Origin: Mesostigma viride
Taxonomy: Eukaryota; Streptophyta; Mesostigmatophyceae; Mesostigmatales; Mesostigmataceae
DNA length: 64,000 nt
NCBI GenBank assembly: GCA_009746045.1
Contig: RPFO01000667.1
Coordinates: 2,875,273-2,939,272, forward strand
Direction: 5' to 3'
Shown: piece after piece, positions 11,101 to 21,814 of the stretch
Layout: every line of letters begins with the position of its first letter
How positions within the stretch are numbered: position 1 is the first letter of the stretch
Position numbers and translations under genes: made by a program
Notes under the pieces: model-generated
What the model saw: the letters and a program-made list of their open reading frames with translations, nothing else
Databases searched by the model: none
What the model was told of the DNA's origin: nothing

Positions 11101-13286
11101 GTGCTCATAGGACGACAATCGGTCGATAACGACAACTGGTATGTTGGAACATGGTGCATGCGCATGCATGACTCGGTACGGCATGGTATGACCTGCACAT
11201 GACACGGTACAATAATCTGGTGAAGAGAGTGACCAACGGTCCTAGTGCATTGTACAACTCGGCACATAGTCATAGTGTCCGTTCACATAGGACAAATCCC
11301 ACTTAGGTACTACTATCCGAGCATATCTATCTGTCAATAAGGGCTTGAACACAAATGCCCGTATTATAGATTTCTGCACGGTCAGCATAATGGGCATATC
11401 CAAGACAGGATTCTTGACAAAAACAAGGCATTTGTGAAAGGGACCATTGATTGGCCAGGCGTAAAGGTATGTGAAAATAAAAGCAAAGCTAGCCAGTGTA
11501 GTGCTGCTAGGGGCAGCCCAGTGGTGTCATGCCGCTGCCCCCAGCCAAACAGACGGCTTGTGTTGGCCACAAGTGACCCCTGAGTGTAACCTTACAGCGA
11601 ACAAGGGACTGCCTTGGCGGTCATCCTCTTCGCGCTATTGCCCGCGTTGAATGGAAGGAGCGGGGGTGCGTGGCAGCAGCCGGGGGTTGCTTGACACGCC
11701 TGATGGCGGAGACAGGAGGAGCGCTGTGGAAGGTGGCAAATTTCCTTTCTGTCCACGAAACTAATTTGAAGAATTCAAGGTCATTGTGTAGTTAGATTGA
11801 TTTGGTGTCGGCATGTTAGCTACCACCCTTGTGCTGGATATTTTTCCAAGTGGAGCTTCCAGGCTCTCTTGGCGAAAACAACACAGGCTTTCATGATTGG
11901 AAACCCATCTTTAAACACACCACCTTGGCTGATTCGCCTATGTAGGGGCTGAGGCAGCCTATAACATCTTCCCCCATGACCATGGTATACTGCGCTATAC
12001 AGTGCTGCCCTATACAGCAATTGGTTTCCTGCTAACCTCAGTTGTCACAATTCACATGAGCAACTGAGGGTAGCTCAACTATCTTCCCTGGAAATGTTAG
12101 AGTAAAGTTGTGGCACACAAGCCCACAGACGTGGAGGTCCTGCCGCAAGCGTCAATGTTCTTGTGCTTGTCATTCATCCCAACAACAGGTTAGATTTAAG
12201 CACCAGTTTGGTGGTTTAAGACTGAAGGAAGCAATAATTTCCATTTGTATGGCCCTATAACATTATCAAGAAAAAGTTATATCTTTCGCATGAATATTTC
12301 TGCCTTTTGTATCTGCTATAATGTAGTTTGGCACGCGGTCATGTCTGTCCCTGCTAGGGTTGAGGGCACCGCTTTTCACAGTATGTGAGGTGATTATTTT
12401 TTTCCCCAGAGAAACTCATGGGGACTTGCAACCCCCTTCATAACTATGTGCATCCCTGGCTCGTATATGTCAGGTTTGGCTGGAAAGCAAGGCAGCGTGC
12501 ATGCATCTTTATGGTAGTTTGGTTCAACCAGATGCATGTTGTTGCTCACATGCCCTGCACTACACTTGTGTGTGGGCCATGTGTCCAGGCACGTGGACTC
12601 CCGTCAACAAAGGCCTGGGGGACAAGCCGGGGCAGCTTCCTTTCTACTCCAACAAGGTGGGAGACGAGGGTGCATCGTTCAACCGGCGCGGCAGCCTCAG
12701 CCACAAGGCGCTGGTGGACGTGGTGACGATGGACGACGAGGTGGAGCGGCGGGTGGCGCCGGGGCAGGACATCTTGTTCCTGAAGATGGATGTGGAGACA
12801 TATGAGTGGCCCGTACTCAAGGGCATGCGGAGGCTGCTGGCCTCCAAGCGGGTGCCTGCAATCCAATGGGAGCGCAACGGCCACAACCCAGAACAGTTCA
12901 AGCACACGTGGAAAGATGAGGTGGACTATGTGGCTAGCTTTGGATATCGGGTGTTTGCAATTGGCGGTGGGGATAGGACGGCGACCAGGCTGGGCAGTGC
13001 TGGTGAGGGTAGGCTGCTGCGCCTGGACGGTCCTTACTTCTCAAAAGCGCTGGAGAAGGTGTGGGCGTGCGAGCGGATCACGCTCAACAATCTGGCGATC
13101 TTGGAAGGGCACCCAGTGCTGCAGAGCAAGGAGTTCCTGGATGGATTGCTCTGCGACCATACATGTAGTAAATGCAGGGACCCGCAAGCATCCAGCTGCG
13201 AACCAACCCCTGAGAGGGTGCTGGACCGGTGGTCTGAGAAGATGTGGAATGCACACAAGAAAAAGAAATGTGTGCAGTATGTATAG
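8194..13286 (+). CDS. FkbM-family SAM-dependent methyltransferase, multi-exon, membrane-anchored
   Basis: FkbM proteins are SAM-dependent O-methyltransferases. Exon 1 (from 8,194) gives a basic start and one hydrophobic anchor (LAVFGFAVVVLCVIPVAL), suggesting a type II Golgi or ER protein; a donor AAG|GTCCGC follows at 8,313. Exon 2 (about 8,506-9,146) encodes a low-complexity stem and ends at AAGCTG|GTAAGT. Exon 3 (starting near 9,697 or 9,792, ending 10,108) has the SAM-binding motif VVIDIGANLGQYS and a following acidic VIAYEAS. Exon 4 (12,589-13,286) has the FkbM core FYSNKVGDEGASF and DILFLKMDVETYEWPVLKG, and a Cys-rich tail. The exon 3/4 junction is phase-consistent (FRG|TWTP) and gives a normal FkbM order. 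The exon 1/2 and 2/3 junctions do not agree in phase with the sites I chose, so a small exon or other splice site is missing there. Intron 3 is about 2.5 kb. Confidence 0.82.
10109..12588 (+). other. Large intron of the FkbM gene
   Basis: Bounded by GAG|GTGGGT and TGTCCAG|GC with matching phase 1. It is AT-richer than the exons. No additional exon is needed to complete the domain. Short open frames inside (10,264-10,601, 11,010-11,273, 11,382-11,570, 11,820-12,020, all minus strand) show no recognisable content. Confidence 0.65.
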
Positions 13287-14248
13287 CGTGTATAGTTTTC
13301 TCACTAATACATTATGCATGGTATACAGAATTGATTTCTTAATTACTTAATTTTTTGACGATGGGTTACACCTGGCACCTGAGATCCATTTGTATTGACA
13401 AGAGACCCCAACTCCTCGCATGGTCACCACCGTGTAACGTTGTTGTTGTCAGCCGATGGTAGTTGTAGAATTACCTTCGTGCACTCGCGCATGGCCGACA
13501 TTGCCACTAAGTACTCCGGAATGATTCAGCATGCCACGCAGGATAGCCTGCGCAATAGCAGCTAGTGAACCACGCGGCTGCTGGTATAAGCACTGAACCG
13601 CTGAGGCCGGACGGACAATCGGCGCAACCCATAACAAGTGACAGTTCTAGGTACCGGCCAGCGGAACTGTCAATGTCATAGTGACCGAGCCTAGGACACA
13701 CTAGTGCGGCCACATGGTACCACTGTTCTGCGCCATGCGTCACCGCTGTCAAATGTTAAGCACCCATCGCCGGCACATCGCGTTCGCCGGACTGACCGGG
13801 TTCAAAAAGACCGTGCCGAATCCCAGCGAGTTCATACATTATGAATCGCAGCATGCGACAACTACCCCACCCCCCCTCCCCCCTTGCGCTGAAGCCCACA
13901 TCCAATGATAACATAGTATTTAATTTCCATTCTGCATTTCGAAATAATTCCGTTAACAGCGGAACCAAAAGCATTTCAAGTTCATTACCTTAGGGCCTAC
14001 ATATCAAACGAAAGTTAACAAGGGAATGCGTTGTTCATTCTTCCAAATCCAACAGCATCCACTTGGTAAATGCATGAATAAGCACGCGTGACATGCGCGT
14101 GAAGGTAAAATTCGCACGTAAAACTTTTTACCTCTACTCAGGCTCTACTGTAGAGTAATGTGATCATCAGCTTCGGCATGGCAGAGCCTTGGCTGCCAAG
14201 AATTACGCAGGCTGTCCCAGCTGCAGCCAAGCTTGCAGCCGGCCTCGG
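13287..14248. other. Intergenic region downstream of FkbM
   Basis: Contains a TGTAA motif near 13,433, the usual green-algal polyadenylation signal, about 150 bp after the stop. Otherwise there is no coding signal and no clear repeat. Confidence 0.45.
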
Positions 14249-14361
14249 CAGCTGGGGAACTAGGTACTTGCGTCTTGCGGCAAAGATACGCAGCCTGCCT
14301 CGAGAGTCGAGGCAGGCTGCGTATCTTTGCCGCAAGACGCAAGTACCTAGTTCCCCAGCTG
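14249..14361. repeat. 113-bp perfect hairpin
   Basis: Arms from CAGCTGGGGAACTAGGTACT onward mirror each other around a GAG centre at 14,304-14,306. It is the largest single uninterrupted hairpin of this cluster. Confidence 0.9.
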
Positions 14362-14664
14362 TCGAGGCAGGCTGCGTATCTTTGCCGCAGGTGCCGAGGC
14401 AGCTAAAAAACTTGCGGCAAAGATACGCAGCCTGCCTCCTCGAGAATTCTCGAGGAGGATTCTCGAGGAGGCAGGCTGCGTATCTTTGCCGCAGCCTGCC
14501 TCACCAGCTAAAAAACTTGCGGCAAAGATACGCAGCCTGCCTCCTCGAGAATTATAAGGAGGATTCTCGAGGAGGCAGGCTCTGTATCTTTGCCGCAATA
14601 CGCAAGTACCTAGTTCCCCAGCTGCCGAGGCAGGCTGCGTATCTTTGCTGCAGGCTGCCGAGGC

Positions 14665-14857
14665 AGTTAGGTTAAATAGTGCCGTAACCTTTTGCCCACT
14701 GAGGCAAATCAGTCCGTCACACTATTTTGCCCGGAATAACCACTTCCGAGCACCCAAGTTAATGCGGCCGCATTAACTTGGGTGCTCGGAAGTGGTTATT
14801 CCGGGCAAAATAGTGTGACGGACCGATTTGCCTCAGTGGGCAAAAGGTTACGGCAAC
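14665..14857. repeat. Palindrome of the AGTTAGG foldback family (diverged copy)
   Basis: Begins AGTTAGGTTAAATAG, centred on GCGGCCGC (14,764-14,771). The right arm has lost its last about 12 bp. It has the same architecture as the 206-bp palindromes at 36.2-37.3 kb, including the following CTAAAACCTGGCCTC spacer and a tRNA-like box B (14,943-14,993, minus strand). Confidence 0.8.
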
Positions 14858-14942
14858 TAAAACCTGGCCTCGTGGAGGGGGGACGAAGAGCCCGAGACAT
14901 CCGCCTGGGCCACTGAGCACGCAAATAATATTGCGCCAGAAC

Positions 14943-14993
14943 TGCCTCAGTGAGGATTCGAACCCCTGACCTCCAAGGTGCACAGGTTTTAGC
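14943..14993 (-). other. tRNA 3'-half-like sequence (box B)
   Basis: The minus strand reads CCTTGGAGGTCAGGGG then TTCGAATCCTC, an exact Pol III box B / T-loop, followed by CACTGAGGCA. TGCCTCAGTG, its complement, occurs in the adjoining palindrome arm at 14,829-14,838, next to GGCAAAAGG, a degenerate box A. The two halves are on opposite strands here, so this is not an intact tRNA gene. Confidence 0.55.
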
Positions 14994-15560
14994 TAAAAAA
15001 CTTGCGGCGAAGATACGCAGCCTGCCTCCTCAAGAATTCTCGAGGAGGATTCTCGAGGAGGCAGGCTGCGTATCTTCACCGCAGCCTGCCTCACCAGCTA
15101 AAAAACTTGCGGCAAAGATACGCAGCCTGCCTCACCAGCTAAAAAACTTGCGGCAAAGATACGCAGCCTGCCTCCTCGAGAATTCTCGAGGAGGATTCTC
15201 GAGGAGGCAGGCTGCGTATCTTCGCCGCAGCCTGCCTCACCAGCTAAAAAACTTGCGGCAAAGATACGCAGCCTGCCTCACCAGCTAAAAAACTTGCGGC
15301 AAAGATATGCAGCCTGCCTCCTCGAGAATTATCGAGGAGGATTCTCGAGGAGGCAGGCTGCGTATCTTTGCCGCAAGACGCAAGTACCTAGTTCCCCAGC
15401 TGCCGAGGCAGGCTGCGTATCTTTGCCGCAGGCTGCCGAGGCAGCTAAAAAACTTGCGGCAACAAAAACCAGCGGCAAAGATACGCAGCCTGCCTCGGCC
15501 GGCACCTGCGGCAAAGATACGCAGCCTGCCTCGAACTTGCGGCAAAGATACGCAGCCTCC

Positions 15561-16438
15561 CTGCAGCCTCCCTCGTCCTTGTCTAGCATACTTATTGCAC
15601 CAAACATTGCATATTTATGTACTCGGTTGCCTATAATTTCTAATATGCCTAGCAGCGAATGTGGAACTCCTACCGCTGATGCCTGGCTAAAGGGACCAAA
15701 ATAGGTGGAAAAGCTGAGCGGCATCAGATGTACACAATACAAGCCGCGCGTATCGTGTTATTCGATCGTGGGTATGAGTCTTGCATGGCGTTCGCGCCAA
15801 TATGCTCTGGAAGCCCGAGCAGGGCCGTCGATTGGAACGAAGCGCATGGATATTGAAGTGCCTGGGGCGGGCACTTGATAAGATGCTGGGTGGTAGAGCA
15901 GGGTAGAGGCACTGAACGTGACAAATTTCGTCGCAGCCCTGCACTAGACAAACTACGCGGCTGTGGAAGAAGAGACGGGAATCGGAGCTCTAATACATGT
16001 GCGATCTCGTGGCATTCATAGCTTCCTCGTCGACGGAAGCATAAACGGAGGCAGCGTTTTCAGTGAGATAATGCGTAGTGTGCCAACGAGATGAGCCGGG
16101 ATGAGGTAGCCGGATCACCTGCAAAGCATACGACCCCAGCGTCATTGCCAGGGATGCTGCGTTTCTGAGCCTTTCGGTCCTGATGCAGTCAAAAAATTAC
16201 TTGTGCATGCAGCACAGCGTTCCAGTTTCCCGTTTTAAAGGCACTTGCAAATGGGTTTCTTTGCCTGCACGGCAGCTGATACCACTCGTGGTGGCGATTG
16301 CCATGCCTTGCCACTAGCTGCGGAGGCCATGCATGCACTTACAATTTCTGCTTCCGTTGCCGGTGCTGCCATCATCTAGCAGGGGCAGGGGCAGCAGGTA
16401 AGTAGGAACAGCAGCTGGCATGGCACAATTACTATTGC
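15561..16438. other. Unassigned region
   Basis: No gene, repeat or RNA recognised. The short open frames have no recognisable domain. Confidence 0.5.
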
Positions 16439-16509
16439 TTGTTTCTAAACTGGCTAACCTGTGAGTTAGTAAGGATAAACGCAACTGGCTTGTATAAAAA
16501 TGGTGATGC

Positions 16510-17160
16510 ATTGACCCCGCACTGCACTGCTGTTGCGTCTTTTGCTGTTGGTGTGATCATAATTGCCGTTGCTGCTGCCTGGCACGTTCCAGCTGCCAGT
16601 ACCATCATCGCTCCTGCCACCATTGCAATTGCCATTGACACTGTTTCCCTTACTGCCGCAGCCATTGCTGCCACCATTGTGCGAACTGCCACTGTCGCCC
16701 CCACTGCCACGGCCATTGCCACCGGCCACGTGGCCGCCACCACCGCCACGTGCGCTACCACTGTTGCCCCCATCGCTGCAATGTGCGTTACCATTGTAGC
16801 AGCACTGCTATCATTGATGGAAGTTGCAATCGTTGCTGCTGGGCTGCTAAATTTGCCAACGTTGCGTGTATGGTCCTAATGTGACTGCCACATCATGCTG
16901 CTGCTGCTGCCATTGTCGTATCATTGCTGTCATCGACATGCCACTGTCGCTGCCGCTTCCTCTGTCTTGGCCACCAATGCCACAGCAGCTGTTGCGATTG
17001 TCACTGCTGCTATGCCCTGCCATCGCCATGTGCCACAGCCACGACTGTCGTTGCAGCTCCCATAATAATCACCTGCACAGCAACAGATCATCAACAACAC
17101 GTTGTACCTTTGGCTGTGCTATTGAGGTTATTGTCTCTGCCATTGCCGGCGTGGTACATT
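16510..17160. repeat. Degenerate GCC/ATT-rich low-complexity tract
   Basis: Many variants of GCCATTGCCAC and TGCTGCCATTG. Its translation is an Ala/Thr/Ile/Val string. A related tract lies at 21,380-21,610 (both contain GAGGTTRTTGTC then CTGCC). Probably a decayed minisatellite rather than an exon. Confidence 0.6.
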
Positions 17161-17280
17161 AATGAGCTGTTCCCTATTCCTTTTCTGAGGTCATCAGCAT
17201 TTCAAGTTACCCCACCATTGACACAGTTGCCCGCAAGGCCATGACCCGGCGCAATATACCACTCAGTAGCGCCCAACTCA

Positions 17281-18660
17281 CCTGCACCTGTGTCTGCGGT
17301 AACCAGCGGCAGCTGCACCCAAATCACCTGCGCATGCGTGTGTGGCAACCAGCGCAGCTGCGCCCAACTCGCATGTGCCTGCGCATTGAAGTGGCAACCA
17401 GCGCAGCTGCGCCCAGCTCGCCTGTGCTTACGCGTGTGGCAACCAGCGCAGCTGCGCCCAGCTCGCCTGTGCCTACGCGTGTGGCAACCAGCGCAGCTGC
17501 GCCCAACAACTCGCCTGCGCCTGCGCGTGTGGCAATCAGCGCAGCTGCGCCCAACTCGCTTGCGCCTGTGCGTGAGGCAACCAGCGCAGCTGCGCCCAGC
17601 TCGCCTGTGCCTACGCGTGTGGCAACCAGCGCAGCTGCGCCCAGCTCGCCTGTGCCTACGCGTGTGGCAACCAGCGCAGCTGCGCCCTGCAGCTCGCCTG
17701 TGCCTACGCGTGTGGCAACCAGCGCAGCTGCGCCTAACTCGCTTGCGCCTGCGCGTGTGGCAACCAGCGCCTGCAGCTGCGTTCAACTCGCCTGTGCCTA
17801 CGCGTGTGGCAACCAGCGCAGCTGCGCCCAGCTCGCCTGTGCCTACGCGTGTGGCAACCAGCGCAGCTGCATTCAGCTCACCTGCGCCTGCGCGTGTGGC
17901 AATCAGCGCAGCTGCGCCCAACTCGCTTGCGCCTGTGCGTGTGGCAACCAGCGCAGTTGCGCCCAACTCGCTTGCGCCTGCGCGTGTGGCAACCAGCGCA
18001 GCTGCGCCCAGCTCGCCTGTGCCTACGCGTGTGGCAACCAGCGCAGCTGCGCCCAGCTCGCCTGTGCCTGCGCGTGTGGCAACCAGCGCAGCTGCATTCA
18101 GCTCGCCTGCGCCTGCGCGTGTGGCTGTCCCAATCAGCGCAGCTGCGCCCAACTCGCTTGCGCCTGCGCGTGTGGCAACCAGCGCAGCTGCGCCCAGCTC
18201 GCCTGTGCCTACGCGTGTGGCAACCAGCGCAGCTGCATTCAGCTCACCTGCGCCTGCGCGTGTGGCAATCAGCGCAGCTGCGCCCAACTCGCTTGCGCCT
18301 GCGCGTGTGGCAACCAGCGCAGCTGCGCCCAGCTCGCCTGTGCCTACGCGTGTGGCAACCAGCGCAGCTGCGCCCAGCTCGCCTGTGCCTGCGCGTGTGG
18401 CAACCAGCGCAGCTGCGCCTAACTCGCTTGCGCCTGCGCGTGTGGCAATCAGCGCAGCTGCGCCCAACTCGCTTGCGCCTGTGCGTGTGGCAACCAGCGC
18501 AGCTGCGCCCAACTCGCTTGCGCCTGCGCGTGTGGCAACCAGCGCAGCTGCGTTCAACTCGCCTGCGCCTGCGCGTGTGGCAACCAGCGCAGCTGCGTTC
18601 AACTTGCCTGGGCCTGCGCGTGCGGCAACCATGCAGCGCAGCTGCGCCCAACTCGCTTGC
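17281..18660. repeat. 45-bp minisatellite, about 30 copies
   Basis: The unit is GTGGCAACCAGCGCAGCTGC followed by GCCCAGCTCGCCTGTGCCTACGCGT written in two parts (45 bp). Positions within the unit vary (CCTGTGCC/CTTGCGCC, AACCAGC/AATCAGC). The unit has no stop in any frame, so long open frames appear on both strands. One plus frame gives a 15-residue Ser/Pro/Ala/Thr-rich period. Indels of +3, +6 and also +4 occur, which argues against purifying selection on a frame. The array resumes after the 2.5-kb insertion at 21,198. Confidence 0.93.
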
Positions 18661-18666
18661 GCCTAC

Positions 18667-19756
18667 TGTCGCGTTTGCGTGCCATATCATCCTGGACTGG
18701 TCATTACCGCTACTTGGAATGCATCCCCTATCAGCAGTAATCATGTGTGTGATATGCCACCTTGAAAATGAGAATGTAAGGTGCGGTCCTTTACTACGGC
18801 ACCGCCACCTTCATGACAGGCAGTCCGGCCCAATCAGCCGATTCTTGAGATAATGCTTTATCATCAAAGCAACCAAAAGACCTTTCAATTCCAATGAGAT
18901 ACATGACGAATCACAAAGACTGTCGAGTTGTAATGTTGTAGTTATAAGAGCAGCTGTGAGGCCCCTTGGGTGACGCCACTGCAGGCCCCTTGTGGCGGCA
19001 GTGCGCGTGTGTTCCCGACCTAGTTCCTACTGGCACGCATGCCAACGACGACCAGGGTTGCCCGAAGGCCCTGTCCCTTGTCTCGTTCTCAGTCTTACAC
19101 ACATTCTTAACAAAACCAATACATTGCCGTATCCGTCAACTGGTCCATCCTCATGGCAACTGACTGCATGCAACCACTCACGGGGGCTGCTCCGGGCTGC
19201 TCGAACTATTTCACCCCATGAAGACAACAAACCAGTTGTGAGGGAGAGAAACGGACGAACAACGACCACCATGGTTCGTTGCTCATCCTTCTATACTGCT
19301 CAAAGCTACAGCCTGGCGGCTGGCGCCACTAGCGCCACTCTTGACATCAGCCAATCATAACATTGTCTAATTTCCGACAAGCTAAATTTCAAGCTTTAAC
19401 TGTCAAACGAACACAAATATACAAGGGCAAATCTATCGGCCATGCCAGGCACCGCCTGGGGCTTCCGTGCATTTGTGTCTCGCGTCCCACGTTGACATCC
19501 TGAAATTGCACAGCTGCTCAGCGCCTCGCCAGCTTGCTGTGTACCAGCATTCGGCAAACTGCCCTTGTGACGAATGTCAGTGAAATTCAGGTCCGCCCAA
19601 AAGTTCCGGCAGCAAATTCAGCGGACTTGGCGCGTAAGTACAACTGAGATCCGCGGCGTCAGTACCGGGCCGCGGTATAGCAACCCGCACAAGGCTGCGG
19701 ACGTCAGAATTACGCCAAAATCTGAATTGCGGACGTGATAGATCACGGACGCGACA
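18667..19756. mobile_element. Inverted-repeat element, copy 1 (1,090 bp)
   Basis: Starts TGTCGCGTTTGCGTG and ends GGACGCGACA, the reverse complement TGTCGCGTCC giving a terminal inverted repeat that continues imperfectly (shared TATCA). It is inserted in the 45-bp array and lies two bases from copy 2. It lacks the 345-bp internal segment present in copy 2. No transposase is encoded, so it is non-autonomous. The host duplication is short or unclear. Confidence 0.7.
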
Positions 19757-19758
19757 GC

Positions 19759-21197
19759 TGTCGCGTTTGCGTGCCATATCATCCTGGACTGGTCATTACC
19801 GCTACTTGGAATGCATCCACTATCAGCAGTAATCATGTGTGTGATATGCCACCTCCCCCCCCACTCTTTAGCTCACAACAACTTGAGAGCAAAAAGTGAA
19901 AGAAAGGCATCTCACACAAAAGAAGGAAGCCCAACGAGGGCGTCATTCCAGGCATGCAGCAGCAAAAAAGAAAAAAAATCCAGCTGCTCAAAGATGCTTT
20001 TCCAGGATCAGCAACAACCTTAACATGCATGCTTTTAAAGGCTTAGCAATAACCCCTTCAATGGCTTTTTACAGGGAAAAGCCTAACCTCTTCAGATGCT
20101 TTTGAAGGCTAAGCAATAACCTCTTCATTGTGCTGCCCCGGGTGAAGCAGGAGGAATCCCCAGGCGGGCCGGACTGAACCCATCATGGGTTGTTCGTCCG
20201 TTTGAAAATGAGAATGTAAGGTGCGGTCCTTTACGGCACCGCCACCTTCATGACAGGCAGTCCGGCCCAATCAGCCGATTCTTGAGATAATGCTTTATCA
20301 TCAAAGCAACCAAAAGACCTTTCAATTCCAATGAGATACATGACGAATCACAAAGACTGTCGAGTTGTAATGTTGTAGTTATAAGAGCAGCTGTGAGGCC
20401 CCTTGGGTGACGCCACTGCAGGCCCCTTGTGGCGGCAGTGCGCGTGTGTTCCCGACCTAGTTCCTACTGGCACGCACGCCAACGACGACCAGGGTTGCCC
20501 GAAGGCCCTGTCCCTTGTCTCGTTCTCAGTCTTACACACATTCTTAACAAAACCAATACATTGCCGTATCCGTCAACAGTCTGGTCCATCCTCATGGCAA
20601 CTGACTGCATGCAACCACTCACGGGGGCTGCTCCGGGCTGCTCGAACTATTTCACCCCATGAAGACAACAAACCAGTTGTGAGGGAGAGAAACGGACGAA
20701 CAACGACCACCATGGTTCGTTGCTCATCCTTCTATACTGCTCAAAGCTACAGCCTGGCGGCTGGCGCCACTAGCGCCACTCTTGACATCAGCCAATCATA
20801 ACATTGTCTAATTTCCGACAAGCTAAATTTCAAGCTTTAACTGTCAAACGAACACAAATATACAAGGGCAAATCTATCGGCCATGCCAGGCACCGCCTGG
20901 GGCTTCCGTGCATTTGTGTCTCGTGTCCCACGTTGACATCCTGAAATTGCACAGCTGCTCAGCGCCTCGCCAGCTTGCTGTGTACCAGCATTCGGCAAAC
21001 TGCCCTTGTGACGAATGTCAGTGAAATTCAGGTCCGCCCAAAAGTTCCGTCAGCAAATTCAGCGGACTTGGCGCGTAAGTACAACTGAGATCCGCGGCGT
21101 CAGTACCGGGCCGCGGTATAGCAACCCGCACAAGGCTGCGGACGTCAGAATTACGCCAAAATCTGAATTGCGGACGTGATAGATCACGGACGCGACA
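19759..21197. mobile_element. Inverted-repeat element, copy 2 (1,439 bp)
   Basis: Same ends as copy 1. Positions 20,202-21,197 are nearly identical to 18,763-19,756. An extra 345 bp (about 19,857-20,201) with a C-run and purine-rich sequence sits near its left end. The junction with copy 1 is the palindrome CGCGACAGCTGTCGCG. The short open frames match between copies only because the DNA does. Confidence 0.7.
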
Positions 21198-21245
21198 CTG
21201 CGCGTGTGGCAATCAGCGCAGCTGCGTTCAACTTACCTGCAGCGG
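21198..21245. repeat. Remnant of the 45-bp minisatellite
   Basis: GCGCGTGTGGCAATCAGCGC and the following AGCTGCGTTCAACTTACCTGC match one unit of the array at 17.3-18.66 kb. The paired elements therefore landed inside the array. Confidence 0.8.
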
Positions 21246-21800
21246 CCACATTGTGGCGCAGTGCGCCCAAGGACAACCTTGCATGAGACCTGCTGACAGG
21301 GTGTTCAACCCCTCCTGCAGAGGATATGTTGTTTGATTCCTGTCGTCGCCGGGCACGCATTACGTTGTGTGTCCCAACAGCGATAGCGGTGGTTGGTGGA
21401 GCCCCGGAGGCAATGGAAATATGAACTTGCAGTTGCTACCATTGTTGCTACAAATTCAACGTGTGCACCATTGCTACCGACATTGCTGCCTCCTCTGTTG
21501 CTCTCAACGTGCGAAGCACGAAGCAACAATGCATGTTTATTATATCCTGGCCTCTTAGTCTCATGTTGAGGTTGTTGTCGCTGCCTTAACTGCTGCGGTT
21601 GCTAATTATAACTGTGTTCCCGTGAGTTGTTCGCCATGTCCGTTTGTGCTGTCATGGAGCATTTCAATGTCAATGTTCCCGATACCCTTCTACCAATCGT
21701 TTTCCGTGAAGCTGCGATATAATACCTGGCACAAACTAGCATGACCTATATGGAATATCTGCAGGATCCTCCTTGATAATGTCTGATGTAGATGAATTTC
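21246..21800. other. Low-complexity and unassigned region
   Basis: TTGCTACCATTGTTGC-like degenerate repeats (about 21,400-21,610), otherwise featureless. No gene supported. Confidence 0.5.
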
Positions 21801-21814
21801 AGCCTTAGCAATGA

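Larger units (their letters stand above)
14249..15560. repeat. Cluster of nested hairpin-forming inverted repeats
   Basis: The 28-bp arm CTTGCGGCAAAGATACGCAG + CCTGCCTC and its reverse complement occur roughly twenty times, back to back around short CTCGAG-rich centres and separated by AGCTAAAAAACTTGCGG or TACCTAGTTCCCCAGCTG linkers. Several perfect palindromes result, for example 14,249-14,361. A second, unrelated palindrome (14,665-14,857) is embedded in it. The open frames seen here are products of the repeats. Confidence 0.92.

Noticed and set aside
14829-14993. Complete tRNA gene
   Set aside because: 5'-half-like and 3'-half-like parts lie on opposite strands and the D-arm does not pair, so no intact cloverleaf forms.
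16439-16879. 146-codon Ala/Thr/Val/Ile-rich open frame with possible membrane segments
   Set aside because: Low-complexity repeat translation; no domain, splice support or conserved start.
17202-18765. Long overlapping open frames on both strands (up to 491 codons), one resembling a Ser/Pro/Ala-rich wall protein
   Set aside because: They come from a 45-bp unit with no stop in any frame. +4 indels between copies break the frame, so there is no sign of selection for a protein.
18763-21197. The two 1-kb direct repeats as LTRs of one retrotransposon
   Set aside because: No matching 5-bp duplications, no PBS or purine tract, and terminal inverted repeats fit two separate elements better.
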